Below are positions 34,589-43,912 of a stretch of 64,000 nucleotides of DNA, one piece after another; within the stretch, counting starts at the first letter, position 1, and every line of letters begins with the position of its first letter. The stretch comes from Halogeometricum sp. S3BR5-2 (GTDB taxonomy: Archaea > Halobacteriota > Halobacteria > Halobacteriales > Haloferacaceae): positions 248,001-312,000 of the forward strand of contig NZ_JAMQOQ010000004.1 of NCBI RefSeq assembly GCF_031624635.1. The letters run 5' to 3'. The position numbers and the translations under genes were made by a program. Below the pieces are notes generated by a model that saw only the letters and a list, made by a program, of their open reading frames with translations, searched no databases and was not told where the DNA came from.

Positions 34589-35632
34589 ATGCGAGGACTC
34601 ACCAAGACCAGCCGCGGTCACGGCTCGATGGAACTCGTCGACATCGACCGACCGACCCCCGCGGCGGACGAGGCGCTGATCGAAGTCGACTACGCCGGTC
34701 TCTGCGGGAGCGACGCCGGCATCTACGAGTTCGAGTCGGCGTTCGAGCGGATGAACCTCCCGACGGTCATCGGCCACGAGTACACCGGTCGCGTCGTCGA
34801 AACCGGCGACGCCGTCACGAAGTTCGCGGTCGGCGACCGCGTCGTCGAGCGGCCGATTCGGGGCTGCGGCGACTGCTATCAGTGCGAAATCGGCGAGGAG
34901 AACGTCTGTCAGAACGCCGTGATAACGGGCGTCGACCACGACGGCGCGTACGCGGGCTACGTCACGGCGCCGGAGACGGCGCTCCACCCCGTCCCCGACG
35001 GCGTCGACCCGAAGCACGCGGCGCTGGTCGAACCGACGAGCATCGGCGCGCGCGCCGTCATACAGAACTCGCGCGTCGGCGCCGGAGACAGAGTGCTGGT
35101 CGCCGGGCCGGGCCCCATCGGTCAACTGACCGCTCAGATAGCAGACGCGCAGGGCGGCGAGGTGGTCGTCGCGGGCGTCGGGCAGGACACCGAGTACCGC
35201 CTCCCGCTCGCGGAGGAACTCGGGTTCCCGACGCTCAACGTCGAAGCGGACGACATGGCGGCCCGCCGCGAGGAACTGACGGACGGCATCGGCTACGACG
35301 TTGTGTTCGACACGACCGGTCACCCGTCGGGACTGACGATGGCCGTCGAGCAGGTCCGGAAGGGCGGACAGATCGTCCTCATCGGACAGACCGGCGAGAC
35401 GACGATGCCGTACTCGCCGCTCGTCCGCTCGGAGATCGACCTCCAGTGCTCCTACGCGTCGATGTACGAGGACTTCGAGAACTCCTTCCGGCTCATCGAG
35501 TCGGGCGATGTGGACCACGCGACGTTCCTCGACGACCGGTTCAGCCTGCTCGACGCCGACGAGGCGTTCGAGACGTTCCTCTCGGGCGGCACCTGCAAAC
35601 CCGTCTTCGACGTGTCCGTCCTCCGGGAGTAA
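34589..35632 (+). CDS. Zinc-dependent medium-chain alcohol/polyol dehydrogenase
   Basis: A 347-residue MDR enzyme. The catalytic zinc site is Cys in LCGSDAG and the His/Glu pair of IGHEYTG. The structural zinc cluster is four Cys in GCGDCYQCEIGEENVC. The Rossmann segment VLVAGPGPIGQLTAQIADAQ follows. It resembles sorbitol, threonine or sugar dehydrogenases. The ATG at 34589 gives the family N-terminus; the frame's upstream part lies inside the divergent SDR gene. It precedes the GntP permease gene, suggesting a role in oxidising a sugar acid or polyol. Confidence 0.9.
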   Translation: MRGLTKTSRGHGSMELVDIDRPTPAADEALIEVDYAGLCGSDAGIYEFESAFERMNLPTVIGHEYTGRVVETGDAVTKFAVGDRVVERPIRGCGDCYQCEIGEENVCQNAVITGVDHDGAYAGYVTAPETALHPVPDGVDPKHAALVEPTSIGARAVIQNSRVGAGDRVLVAGPGPIGQLTAQIADAQGGEVVVAGVGQDTEYRLPLAEELGFPTLNVEADDMAARREELTDGIGYDVVFDTTGHPSGLTMAVEQVRKGGQIVLIGQTGETTMPYSPLVRSEIDLQCSYASMYEDFENSFRLIESGDVDHATFLDDRFSLLDADEAFETFLSGGTCKPVFDVSVLRE

Positions 35633-35820
35633 CGCGGCCGTCTGACCGGCGATACCTTCGACGCGCTCTCTCCTCTCGATACCGGCTCGCTTTCCTCCGG
35701 CGCGGCGGCCGTCCTGACCGACCGGGCGAGGGTCGTTTCGCTGTCGTACGACCCGGACGGATACGATACTGGTAAACGAAAACGGTTTTGCAGGGGGGTC
35801 GAGAAACGACGGTCCGTGCT

Positions 35821-37215
35821 ATGGTAGTTCAATTCGCACACAGCCCGCTGCTCACGTTCGCAGTCGGTTTGGTGCTCGTGGTACTGTTCTTGGTCGTCTG
35901 GGACCTCCCGGCGTTCGTCGGACTGACGCTCGCGGCGTTCTCGGTCGGTCTCGTCAACTCGGCGTTCGTCGCCGACTTCTCGCTGGCGGACGCGGCTACG
36001 AGGACGGCGACAGCGTTCGGGAACGGGATGGCCGGCATCGGCATCCCCATCCTGATGGCCGCCATCATCGGCAAGGCGATGCTGGAGGCGGGGTCCGCTC
36101 AGCGCATCGTGCGCGGCTTTCAGTCCCTCCTCGGCGAAGACCGCAGCGAGTACGCTCTGTGGGGCAGCAGTACCGTGCTCGCCATCCCCGTCTTCTTCGA
36201 CAGCGTCCTCTTCCTCCTGGCGCCGCTGGCCCGTTCGATGCGGGCGCGTCGCGGGAAGAACTACGCGCTGTACCTCGTCGCCGTCGGCGCCGGCGGTTCC
36301 GCGGCGCACGTGTTCATCCCGCCGACGCCGGGTCCGCTGGCCGTCGCCAGCGAAATCGGCGTCGACCTCGGGATGACCATGCTCGTCGGCGTCGCCGTCG
36401 CCCTCCCCTCCGCGACCGTCTCCGGACTCGTCTTCGGTCGCTGGATAAACAACCGGATGGAGATTCCGCTCCGCGACGCGATGGGGACGTCGACCGAGGA
36501 GCTGATGGAGCGCGCGAACCGCTCCTCCGAGAACATCCCCGGGACGCTGGAGGCGGCGCTCCCCATCGTCCTCGCCGTCGTCCTCGTCAGTTCGAAGACG
36601 GTCGTCGACACGCTCGTCGCCCTGTACCCCGGTCTCGGCTCCGTCCAACCGGTCGTGGCGTTCATCGGCGACAAGAACGTGGCGCTGACCATCGCGGCCA
36701 TCGCGGCGGCGCTGACGTACCTCCGCTGGTCCGAACTGACGCGCTCGCAGTGGGAGGACGAACTCACCGAGGCGCTGAAGAGCGGCGGAAACATCGCAGC
36801 TATCACGGCGATGGGCGGTGCCTTCGGCGCGCTATTGGCCGCTTCGGGTATCGGTTCGTACATCGCCGGCAGTCTACAGGGCATCGGTATCGGCCTTCTC
36901 GTGACCGCGTGGCTCATCGCCGCCATCGTTCGCGTCGCACAGGGCTCAGCGACGGCCGCGATGCTCACCACCGCGGGCATCATGGCTCCGCTCGCTAACC
37001 AACTCGCCGTCCACCCCGCGTATCTGGTGATGGCCATCGGCTCGGGCGGCATCATCTGCTCGTGGTACAACGACTCGGGCTTCTGGCTGATGAAGGAGGT
37101 CGGCGGCCTCACGCAGGTGGAGACACTGAAGACGTGGACCGCGCTGACGACGGTGCTCTCCATTACCGGCATCGCCTCCGTCCTCGTCTTCTCGACGGTC
37201 CTCCCCCTCTCCTGA
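35821..37215 (+). CDS. GntP-family sugar acid permease
   Basis: A 464-residue membrane protein with about twelve hydrophobic segments of the GntP (gluconate:H+ symporter) family. Conserved-looking blocks are IPVFFDSVLFLLAPLA, VFIPPTPGPLAVA and the late SGGIICSWYNDSGFW segment. GntP proteins import gluconate and related sugar acids; here xylonate, mannonate or a uronate could be carried. It is followed after 56 bases by the XacE-like gene. The ATG at 35821 is used; an upstream in-frame ATG lies in the promoter area. Confidence 0.92.
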   Translation: MVVQFAHSPLLTFAVGLVLVVLFLVVWDLPAFVGLTLAAFSVGLVNSAFVADFSLADAATRTATAFGNGMAGIGIPILMAAIIGKAMLEAGSAQRIVRGFQSLLGEDRSEYALWGSSTVLAIPVFFDSVLFLLAPLARSMRARRGKNYALYLVAVGAGGSAAHVFIPPTPGPLAVASEIGVDLGMTMLVGVAVALPSATVSGLVFGRWINNRMEIPLRDAMGTSTEELMERANRSSENIPGTLEAALPIVLAVVLVSSKTVVDTLVALYPGLGSVQPVVAFIGDKNVALTIAAIAAALTYLRWSELTRSQWEDELTEALKSGGNIAAITAMGGAFGALLAASGIGSYIAGSLQGIGIGLLVTAWLIAAIVRVAQGSATAAMLTTAGIMAPLANQLAVHPAYLVMAIGSGGIICSWYNDSGFWLMKEVGGLTQVETLKTWTALTTVLSITGIASVLVFSTVLPLS

Positions 37216-37271
37216 CGGCGCGGCGTCTCCCTCCCCGATACTCTTTTAACGGCATCTATACATCACTGTGT

Positions 37272-38156
37272 ATGCGATACTACCGACTCCCCGGTGGAGA
37301 GTCGCGGTCAGACTCCGATTCGCTCGTCGTCGTCGACGACGAGGGGGACGCATACGACCTGTCGACGGCGTCGGACGACCTCGGATCGTTCACCGCACTG
37401 GCCCGCGCGGCGAACGCCAGCGACCGGTCTGTCGACGACATCGCTCGCGACCGAATCCCGGACGCGGTCCGGCGCGACTTGAACGACGTCGAGAAGAACG
37501 CGCTCCTGCCGGTCGCCCCGGACGAAGTGTGGGCCGCGGGGGTAACTTACAGTATCAGCGAGAAGGCCCGCAAGGCCGAAAGCGGTAAGCCCGAGGTGTA
37601 CATCGACGTCTACGACAGCGAGCGACCGGAACTGTTCCTGAAGGCGACGCCGTCGCGGACGGTCGGTCCGCACGACGCCATCGGGGTCCGCGGCGACTCC
37701 GAGTGGGACGTCCCCGAACCGGAACTCGGCGTCGTCCTCCACCGGGAGGAGGTCGTCGGGTACACCGTCGGCAACGACGTCTCCAGTCGTTCCATCGAGG
37801 GGGAGAATCCGCTCTACCTCCCGCAGGCGAAGGTGTACGACCGCTGCTGTTCGCTCGGTCCCTGCGTCGCCACCGAGTCGGTCGTCGAGGACCCCCACGA
37901 CCTCGAGATGTCGCTGACCATCGAACGCGACGAGGAAGTCGTCTACGAGGACTCCACGTCGACCAGCGAGATGGCGACCACCTGCGAGAAGTTGGTCGAG
38001 TATCTCAAACGGCACAACAACCTCCCCGAGACGCTGGTGCTGCTGACGGGCACGGCGCTCGTCCCCCCGGAGTCGTTCACGCTCCAAGAGGGCGACTGCG
38101 TCTCCATCGACATCGACCACATCGGCCGTCTCGTCAACGACACCGTCGTCGTCTGA
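37272..38156 (+). CDS. FAH-family 2-keto-3-deoxyxylonate dehydratase (XacE-like)
   Basis: A 294-residue fumarylacetoacetase-hydrolase-superfamily protein starting MRYYRLPGG. Metal ligands are Glu149 and Glu151 in PEPELGVV and Asp169 in GNDVSSRSIE. In haloarchaeal pentose oxidation, XacE removes water from 2-keto-3-deoxyxylonate (or arabinonate) to give 2-oxoglutarate semialdehyde; the length and N-terminus agree with that group as I recall it. The longer open frame starting at 37062 lies inside the GntP gene and is ignored. A weak inverted repeat ATACA/TGTAT precedes the start codon. Confidence 0.9.
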   Translation: MRYYRLPGGESRSDSDSLVVVDDEGDAYDLSTASDDLGSFTALARAANASDRSVDDIARDRIPDAVRRDLNDVEKNALLPVAPDEVWAAGVTYSISEKARKAESGKPEVYIDVYDSERPELFLKATPSRTVGPHDAIGVRGDSEWDVPEPELGVVLHREEVVGYTVGNDVSSRSIEGENPLYLPQAKVYDRCCSLGPCVATESVVEDPHDLEMSLTIERDEEVVYEDSTSTSEMATTCEKLVEYLKRHNNLPETLVLLTGTALVPPESFTLQEGDCVSIDIDHIGRLVNDTVVV

Positions 38157-38224
38157 GTCCCGATTCGGGTGCGGACAGCGGCGGACGCGAGAAGAAGAGC
38201 GGCGACGAACGGAGAACCGACGAC

Positions 38225-40555
38225 CTACTCGGCGTCCGAGACGGTCGTCTCGGCGAAGTACGTCCGGCCGTTCTGCGGCACTTCCTTTGTTCCGGTCACC
38301 TCGAACGACGCCGCGGAGACGACGTCGTCCGCGGAGCGACCGATGCGGAACTCGTAGGGACCCTCCTCGACCGCGAGGTCGAAGTCCCGGTCGTGGTACG
38401 CTAGCTGCGTCGCGTCGATATCGAAGGCGACGCGCGCGGACTCCCCCGCGTCGAGCGAGACGCGCTCGAAGCCGACCAGTTCCTGCACCGGACGGGCCTG
38501 GTCGGGGTTCTCCGCGCGGGCGTACAACTGAACCACTTCGTACCCGGAGCGGTCGCCCGTGTTCTCCACGGTGACTTCGGCCGCGACGGTACCCGCGGGA
38601 GCGAGTTCGTCGCTCGACAGCGAGAGGTCGCCGTACTCGAACTCCGTGTAACTCAGCCCGTGGCCGAACGGGTAGAGCGGGGCGCTCTCGGTGTAGACGT
38701 ACTCCTCGTTCGCGGTGTTCGGCTTCCTGCTGTAGTGGACCGGTAGCTGCCCGACCGTCCGCGGAATCGAGACGGGGAGGCGGCCGCCGGGGTTGTGCTC
38801 GCCGAACAGGACGGCGGCGATTCCCTCACCGCCGCGTTCGCCGGGGAGCCACGCCTGCAACACGGCGGGCACCTCCTCGGCTATCCACTCGATGGCGTGG
38901 GGCTTCCCGCTGGCGACGACGACGACGAGGGGCGTGCCCGTCTCGTGGAGTCGTTCGACGAGTCCCTGCTGGACGCCGGGGAGGCCGAGGTCGACCACGT
39001 CGCAGCCCTCGCCGCTGGTGGCGACGCTGGGCATGTTCACGCGCTCTCGGTCCGAGTCGGAGAAATCGACCGCCGACCGCGCGCCGACGAACGCGAGGGC
39101 AACGTCGGCCGACTCGGCGGCGTCGGCGGCCGCGTCGAAGCCGTCCGTCTCGGGCCCGGTCGTCGTGCATCCCTGTTCGTGCAGCACGTCGAACCCGTGC
39201 TCGTCGCCGCGCGCTCGGAGCGCGTCGAGGGGGGTCGTCGCGTCGAGTTCGACCTCCTCTTCGGGGTAGTGAGCGGGGTAGGCGTAGTCGCCCATGAGTT
39301 CCTGCGCGTCGTCCGCCTTCGGACCGACGACGGCCACCGAACCCGTCTCCCCGCCGGAGAGGGGGAGCAGGTCGTCCTCGTTCTTCAGGAGCGTCATCGA
39401 CTCGCGGGCGGCGCGCGTCGTCAGTTCCTCGGCCTCCTCGGTGCCGAAGGCGTCGGCCGCGGCCTCGGCGTCGACCGTCGAGTCGTCGAGGAGTCCGTGT
39501 TCGACTTTCGCGCGGAGGACTCGTCGGACGGCCGCGTCGAGCGTCGCCTCGGAGAGTTCGCCGTCTTCGACGGCCTCGGCGAGGTGCTCGCCGTAACAGT
39601 CCGTGTACGGGAGTTCGACGTCGATACCGGCCTCGACGGCCATCACGCCCGCCTCGCGTTCGTCGGCGGCGACGCCGTGTTCGCTCCGGAGGAACTCGAC
39701 GCTGTAGTAGTCGGAGACGACCGTTCCGTCGAAGCCCCACTCGCCCCGAAGTACGTCGGTCAGCAGCCACTCGTCGCTCGCGCACGGGACGCCGTCGATG
39801 TCGTGGTAGGCGTTCATCACCGACTTCGCGCCGGCCGTCCGAATCGCCGCCTCGAAGGGGAACAGATGCGTCTCGCGTAGTTCGCGCCGACCCACGTTGA
39901 CCGAACTGCGGTTCTTCCCGCCCTCGCCGGCCCCGTGACCGGCGAAGTGCTTCAGCGTGGCCGTGATGCCGTCACCGTCTCCCTGCAGGCCGTTCACGTA
40001 CCCGCACGCCATCGCCGCGACGAGGTACGGGTCCTCGCCGAACGTCTCCTCGACCCGGCCCCAGCGGTGGTCGCGTGCGATGTCGAGCACCGGCGACAGC
40101 GCGTGCTTCGTCCCGATGGCTTCCAACTGGGTCCGAATCGTCCCCGTGACCTCTTCGAGGAGGTCCGGCGACCACGTGCTCGCCATCCCGAGCATCTGCG
40201 GGAACGTCGTCGCCTCGGGCCCCATGTACCCGCTCAGACACTCCTCGTGTGGTATCGCCGGGATTCCCAGCCGCGTCTCCTCGCGGAGGTACTGCTGGAG
40301 TTCGTTCGTTCGCTCGGCCGCGTCGGCGGGCGAGAGGCTCCCCTCGCCGCCGAGTCGCGTGAGGTGTCCGATCCCCTCGGAGAGGTGCTCGTCGACGGCT
40401 TCTCGGTCGAGGGTTCCGTCGTCGTCGAGGATGGCTTCGGCGTTCACCGACCCCAACTGCGCCGCCTTCTCCGCGAGCGTCATCCGGTCGAGCAGTTCCT
40501 CCACCCGCGATTTAGTGGACGCGTCTCCGCCGCCGCTAGTCGAACCTGTTTGCAT
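38225..40555 (-). CDS. GH3 glycosidase, probable beta-xylosidase
   Basis: A 776-residue family 3 glycoside hydrolase with the N-terminal TIM barrel, the alpha/beta C-domain and a fibronectin-III-like end (QLYARAENPDQARPVQELVGF). Visible motifs are KHFAGHG, the nucleophile Asp in VVSDYYS (residue 282 in this numbering), and SYTEFEYG. With no signal peptide it is cytoplasmic. In a xylan locus it should release xylose from short oligosaccharides, although beta-glucosidase activity cannot be excluded. An ATG five codons earlier (40570) is an alternative start. It is convergent with the XacE-like gene. Confidence 0.92.
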   Translation of the reverse strand: MQTGSTSGGGDASTKSRVEELLDRMTLAEKAAQLGSVNAEAILDDDGTLDREAVDEHLSEGIGHLTRLGGEGSLSPADAAERTNELQQYLREETRLGIPAIPHEECLSGYMGPEATTFPQMLGMASTWSPDLLEEVTGTIRTQLEAIGTKHALSPVLDIARDHRWGRVEETFGEDPYLVAAMACGYVNGLQGDGDGITATLKHFAGHGAGEGGKNRSSVNVGRRELRETHLFPFEAAIRTAGAKSVMNAYHDIDGVPCASDEWLLTDVLRGEWGFDGTVVSDYYSVEFLRSEHGVAADEREAGVMAVEAGIDVELPYTDCYGEHLAEAVEDGELSEATLDAAVRRVLRAKVEHGLLDDSTVDAEAAADAFGTEEAEELTTRAARESMTLLKNEDDLLPLSGGETGSVAVVGPKADDAQELMGDYAYPAHYPEEEVELDATTPLDALRARGDEHGFDVLHEQGCTTTGPETDGFDAAADAAESADVALAFVGARSAVDFSDSDRERVNMPSVATSGEGCDVVDLGLPGVQQGLVERLHETGTPLVVVVASGKPHAIEWIAEEVPAVLQAWLPGERGGEGIAAVLFGEHNPGGRLPVSIPRTVGQLPVHYSRKPNTANEEYVYTESAPLYPFGHGLSYTEFEYGDLSLSSDELAPAGTVAAEVTVENTGDRSGYEVVQLYARAENPDQARPVQELVGFERVSLDAGESARVAFDIDATQLAYHDRDFDLAVEEGPYEFRIGRSADDVVSAASFEVTGTKEVPQNGRTYFAETTVSDAE

Positions 40556-40570
40556 CACTCTTCCCGTCAC

Positions 40571-41412
40571 GACGGCGTACCTTAACGATTCGGACGCGAA
40601 CCTGCTCGAAGTCCTCCCGTCTACCGTTCTCTATACCGGAACAAGTTCGGAGTATCGACATGGTGCATACAACGATTCAGGGGGAGTGATAGCAACCTCT
40701 CATATCGAGATACACGCTCAAAGGTTCTTATACGCTCTTTTCTACTCAAATTTTCCATTCCGGATATCAGAACAAACCTCGATTGTCGCTCGACGGGCCG
40801 TAGCTCGATAGGTAATATTACGAAGATAGGATTGTAATGAACGTAGCAAAATTGGCCCGGGGATATCTCTCTCCGAACTCTCCGACCCGTTGTTCACCTG
40901 CTTCTTTCGCTCGGCGTACGAGGTGGGCCGACCCCCACAACACCAGTTCTCTATCGTAGAACGACGCATGTTCCCCGGTACACGATTCGAAGATTGAACA
41001 GAAATAATCGTAATTGGCTCCGGTAACGATAGAGGAACCGGCTCTAATCTGATATAGGCGTTTAACCGACGATACTTTCGTTTTAATCATCTCACGGCTT
41101 TCAATATCTATTATCACGGAAGAAATCCGATAGAGATTTCACTTATCTATCTTCCTTTTCCCTTAGCTGACCGTTCGGTTTCGGATCCTCGCTGAAGACG
41201 TTCTCTCCTCGAAATCATCTTTCTTTTCTCGTAACGAAATCCCTATTCTTGTTTCGATCCGCAAAATAGATCTCGAACAATACCGAAAAGGCCGAATCCA
41301 TCTCCCACTAGATATCTCGGATAAAATCCAACTAGTTACGTCAACTAAGTCCCTCGTATCTATTTCTCGGCTCCCCGCAAAGAGATACGACCGAGAAGAA
41401 CGACCGGGAGGT
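40571..41412. other. AT-rich, gene-poor spacer
   Basis: This stretch of about 840 bases has far lower GC than its surroundings (some lines near 40%). Two short minus-strand reading frames (40742-40969 and 40818-41117) exist, but neither has a recognisable domain or codon bias and I do not call them genes. At 40795-40812 the sequence GGGCCGTAGCTCGATAGG looks like the first 18 bases of a tRNA, but no anticodon arm or 3' half follows. The promoter of the HtrA-like gene should lie at its right end. Confidence 0.6.
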
Positions 41413-42540
41413 ATGAGGAGGGTATCACGTCGGCGACTACTCCGCCTGTCGGGCGCGGCGGTCGCGGTCGGTCTGGCCGGGTGCAACCGAGGGTCGGATC
41501 GCCCCGCGCCGCGGACCGCGACGGCGACGGCAGCGGCGACCGAAACCGAGACCGGGATGCGGACGACAGAGCGGAGGGAGGCGACGGCCACGCCGACGAC
41601 CGAGACGCCGACCGCGGAGGGCGCGTACACCGAGGCGTACCGTCGGACCGTCGACTCCGTCACGCTGGTGAGTTCGACCGTCGGCGAGGGGTCGGGGTTC
41701 GTCTACGACGCGAGGCACGTTCTGACGAACGCCCACGTCGTCGCGGACGACGAATCGGTCGACCTCCGTTTCCGTCGGGGAGAGTGGTCGGAGGGGTCGG
41801 TCGTCGGAACCGACCGCTACAGCGACCTGGCGGTGATTCGGGTTCCGGCGGTCCCGTCGTACGCGACCCCGATTCCCCTCCTCGACGGCCAGGCGACGGT
41901 CGGACGGGAGGTCATCGTCATCGGTAACCCGTACGGGTTGGACGGCACCGCCACCGCCGGCATCGTCAGCGGCGTCAACCGCTCTATCGACGCCGGGACG
42001 GGCTACACCATCCCGGACTGCGTTCAGACCGACGCGGCGGTCAACCCGGGGAACAGCGGCGGTCCCATCGTCTCCCTGAACGGCGAGGTGGTCGCCGTCG
42101 TCAACGCCGCCGGGGGAGACAACCTCGCGTTCGGCGTCTCGGCCGCACTGGCGCGGCGCGTCGTCCCCGCTCTCCTCGCGACGGGCCGCTACGCACACCC
42201 CTACCTCGGCGTCTCGCTGGCCGACATGACGCCGGCGCTCGCGTCGGCGAACGGCATCGAGTCGCCGGCGGGCGTCTACGTTGCGGCGGTGGTCGCGGGG
42301 GGTCCCGCGGACGGCGTTCTGCGGGGCGGGGGCGAGACGGCCGGCGCCGAGGGCGTCCGCGTCTCCGTCGGCGGCGACGTGATCCGCGCGGCGGACGGCG
42401 AGGCGGTGCTCACCGTCGACGACTTCGGGAGCTACCTCGCCTTGCGGAAGCGACCCGGCGACTCCCTCTCGCTGACGATTCTCCGCGACGCGACCCGACG
42501 GACGGTCGAGGTGGCGGTCGGGTCGCGTGCGGCGCCCTGA
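41413..42540 (+). CDS. HtrA/DegP-like serine protease, Tat-exported lipoprotein
   Basis: A 375-residue exported protease. The N-terminus has a Tat-like SRRRLLRLSG motif and a lipobox ending in LAGC (Cys24), then a Thr/Ala/Glu-rich linker (about 30-70). The S1C trypsin-like domain carries the full triad: His108 (TNAHVV), Asp138 (YSDLAVI) and Ser215 (NPGNSGGP). A single C-terminal PDZ domain (about 265-370, LGVSLADM) follows. Its job is probably quality control of proteins outside the membrane. It has no close partners; the next genes belong to the molybdenum operon after a 406-base gap. Confidence 0.92.
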   Translation: MRRVSRRRLLRLSGAAVAVGLAGCNRGSDRPAPRTATATAAATETETGMRTTERREATATPTTETPTAEGAYTEAYRRTVDSVTLVSSTVGEGSGFVYDARHVLTNAHVVADDESVDLRFRRGEWSEGSVVGTDRYSDLAVIRVPAVPSYATPIPLLDGQATVGREVIVIGNPYGLDGTATAGIVSGVNRSIDAGTGYTIPDCVQTDAAVNPGNSGGPIVSLNGEVVAVVNAAGGDNLAFGVSAALARRVVPALLATGRYAHPYLGVSLADMTPALASANGIESPAGVYVAAVVAGGPADGVLRGGGETAGAEGVRVSVGGDVIRAADGEAVLTVDDFGSYLALRKRPGDSLSLTILRDATRRTVEVAVGSRAAP

Positions 42541-42946
42541 CGCTCCTGGAGGGATTTCGTCCGTCGCAGCGGTCCCCCGGACGTTCGACCGCACCGCCGT
42601 CCTTTGGACACGAGAGTACGCGACGATTCCCGTCGATACCGACCGCGAGACTCTCACGAGAACTCGGGAGTTTCCTTCGTAGCGGCCCAAATTTTTTTGC
42701 GCTGATAGACGAGAATATTAGGCAATGGCGTGGCGCGTCCCTCGACCGGCGGTCGGATGCCGCCCGCCGGACCACGAGGCGAACGCCGAGGCGGAGTCTT
42801 TCGCGCCGGACCGGGGCCGGCGTCGGGGTGGACGACCCGACGCCCGCGCGTCCCGGTCGGACGGGCGCGCTGACTCGCGCGCGAACCGCGTCTGAGGAAC
42901 ACAGGCGTGGGCGGCGAACCGAAATCACGGAACCCCGACACAGAAC
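42541..42946. other. Intergenic region before the formate dehydrogenase operon
   Basis: A 406-base spacer. A short AT-rich segment near 42688-42722 could be promoter DNA for what follows. A 56-codon Arg-rich open frame starts at 42725, but it has no domain and a composition typical of chance frames, so I do not call it. If transcription starts near 42720, the operon would have an unusually long leader of over 200 bases for a haloarchaeon. Confidence 0.4.
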
Positions 42947-43912
42947 ATGAGTACGGAGCAATCCGCGAGCCAGACAAGCAGTACCGAGACCGAACCACTC
43001 CCGTCCGTGCCGAACGTCGCGGACCCGCGGCCGGGCACCCCCGTGTCCGACGACTTCGAGACCGGAACGGCGAACGACCCCGTGGTGGGGACCCGAGGGA
43101 CCGAGGAGACGCGAATCACCGTCGACGGCGAGACGGTCACGCTGCCCGAGGGCGCGACCATCTACGACGCTATCGACGAGATAGAGCCCGACAGCTCCGT
43201 CCCCGCCCTCTGTAACTACGACGAGGACAACGAGGACGCCGACCGCATCGGTCCGCGCAGCGAGTGTCGGACCTGCATGGTCGACACGGACGAACACGGA
43301 ATGGTGCCCTCGTGCAGTTTCCCGGCCGAGGACGGACTCACCGTCCACACGAGCACCGAGGAGGCCGAGGAGGCGCGCAGCGTGAACCTCGACCTCATCC
43401 TCGGCGACCACAACCTGCGCTGTACGACCTGCGGGCAGAACGGTCGCTGCGAACTGCAGGACGCGTCCATCGAGGAGAACGTCGAGGAACCGCGGTACGG
43501 CGTCTTCGACGACCGAGACGCGTACGAACCGATAGACGACTCCTCGCCGTTCATCCAGATAGACCGCAACAAGTGCATCCTCTGTAACCGCTGCGTCGAG
43601 GCCTGTAACGACGTGCAGGTGGAGGGCGTCCTCCGCATCGAGGGGAGCGGTCCGGACACGCGCATCGCGTTCCAGAACGGCGCGGACACCATGATGGACT
43701 CGACGTGCGTCTCCTGCGGTCACTGCGCGACGGTGTGCCCGACGGGTGCGCTCGTCGAGCAGGGTCTGACCGACATGGCGACCATCCCGCTTCCGGGCTT
43801 CAACCAGAAGAACAGCATCGGGAAGGTCATCGGCGAGGACTACGAGCACCAGCCCCGCCAGATGACCCCCATGAAGAAGGACGAGCGACCGAACATGAGT
43901 GAGAACGAATGA
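42947..43912 (+). CDS. NuoG-like iron-sulfur subunit of formate dehydrogenase
   Basis: A 321-residue electron-transfer protein equal to the N-terminal third of complex I subunit NuoG or of NAD-linked formate dehydrogenase. A [2Fe-2S] ferredoxin-like domain uses Cys89, Cys107, Cys110 and Cys123. A His-Cys motif uses His155, Cys159, Cys162 and Cys168. Two [4Fe-4S] clusters use Cys210/213/216/220 and Cys254/257/260/264. It should carry electrons between the molybdenum subunit and an unseen NAD or quinone partner. There is no signal peptide, so the complex is cytoplasmic. Its stop overlaps the start of the alpha subunit (ATGA). Confidence 0.92.
   Translation: MSTEQSASQTSSTETEPLPSVPNVADPRPGTPVSDDFETGTANDPVVGTRGTEETRITVDGETVTLPEGATIYDAIDEIEPDSSVPALCNYDEDNEDADRIGPRSECRTCMVDTDEHGMVPSCSFPAEDGLTVHTSTEEAEEARSVNLDLILGDHNLRCTTCGQNGRCELQDASIEENVEEPRYGVFDDRDAYEPIDDSSPFIQIDRNKCILCNRCVEACNDVQVEGVLRIEGSGPDTRIAFQNGADTMMDSTCVSCGHCATVCPTGALVEQGLTDMATIPLPGFNQKNSIGKVIGEDYEHQPRQMTPMKKDERPNMSENE

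Noticed and set aside
40795-40812. Possible tRNA gene
   Set aside because: Only the first 18 bases look tRNA-like; no anticodon arm, T arm or acceptor partner follows within the next 80 bases.
40742-41117. Two short minus-strand frames in the AT-rich spacer as possible genes or transposase remnants
   Set aside because: No domain, no start signal, and the fragment STIENW only faintly recalls a helix-turn-helix; not enough to support a gene or insertion sequence.
41163-41663. 166-codon minus-strand frame overlapping the HtrA-like gene start
   Set aside because: Half of it is antisense to a certain gene and the rest is AT-rich spacer; no domain seen.
42725-42895. 56-codon open frame before the formate dehydrogenase operon
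   Set aside because: Arg/Pro-rich composition typical of chance frames in GC-rich DNA and no domain or conserved pattern.
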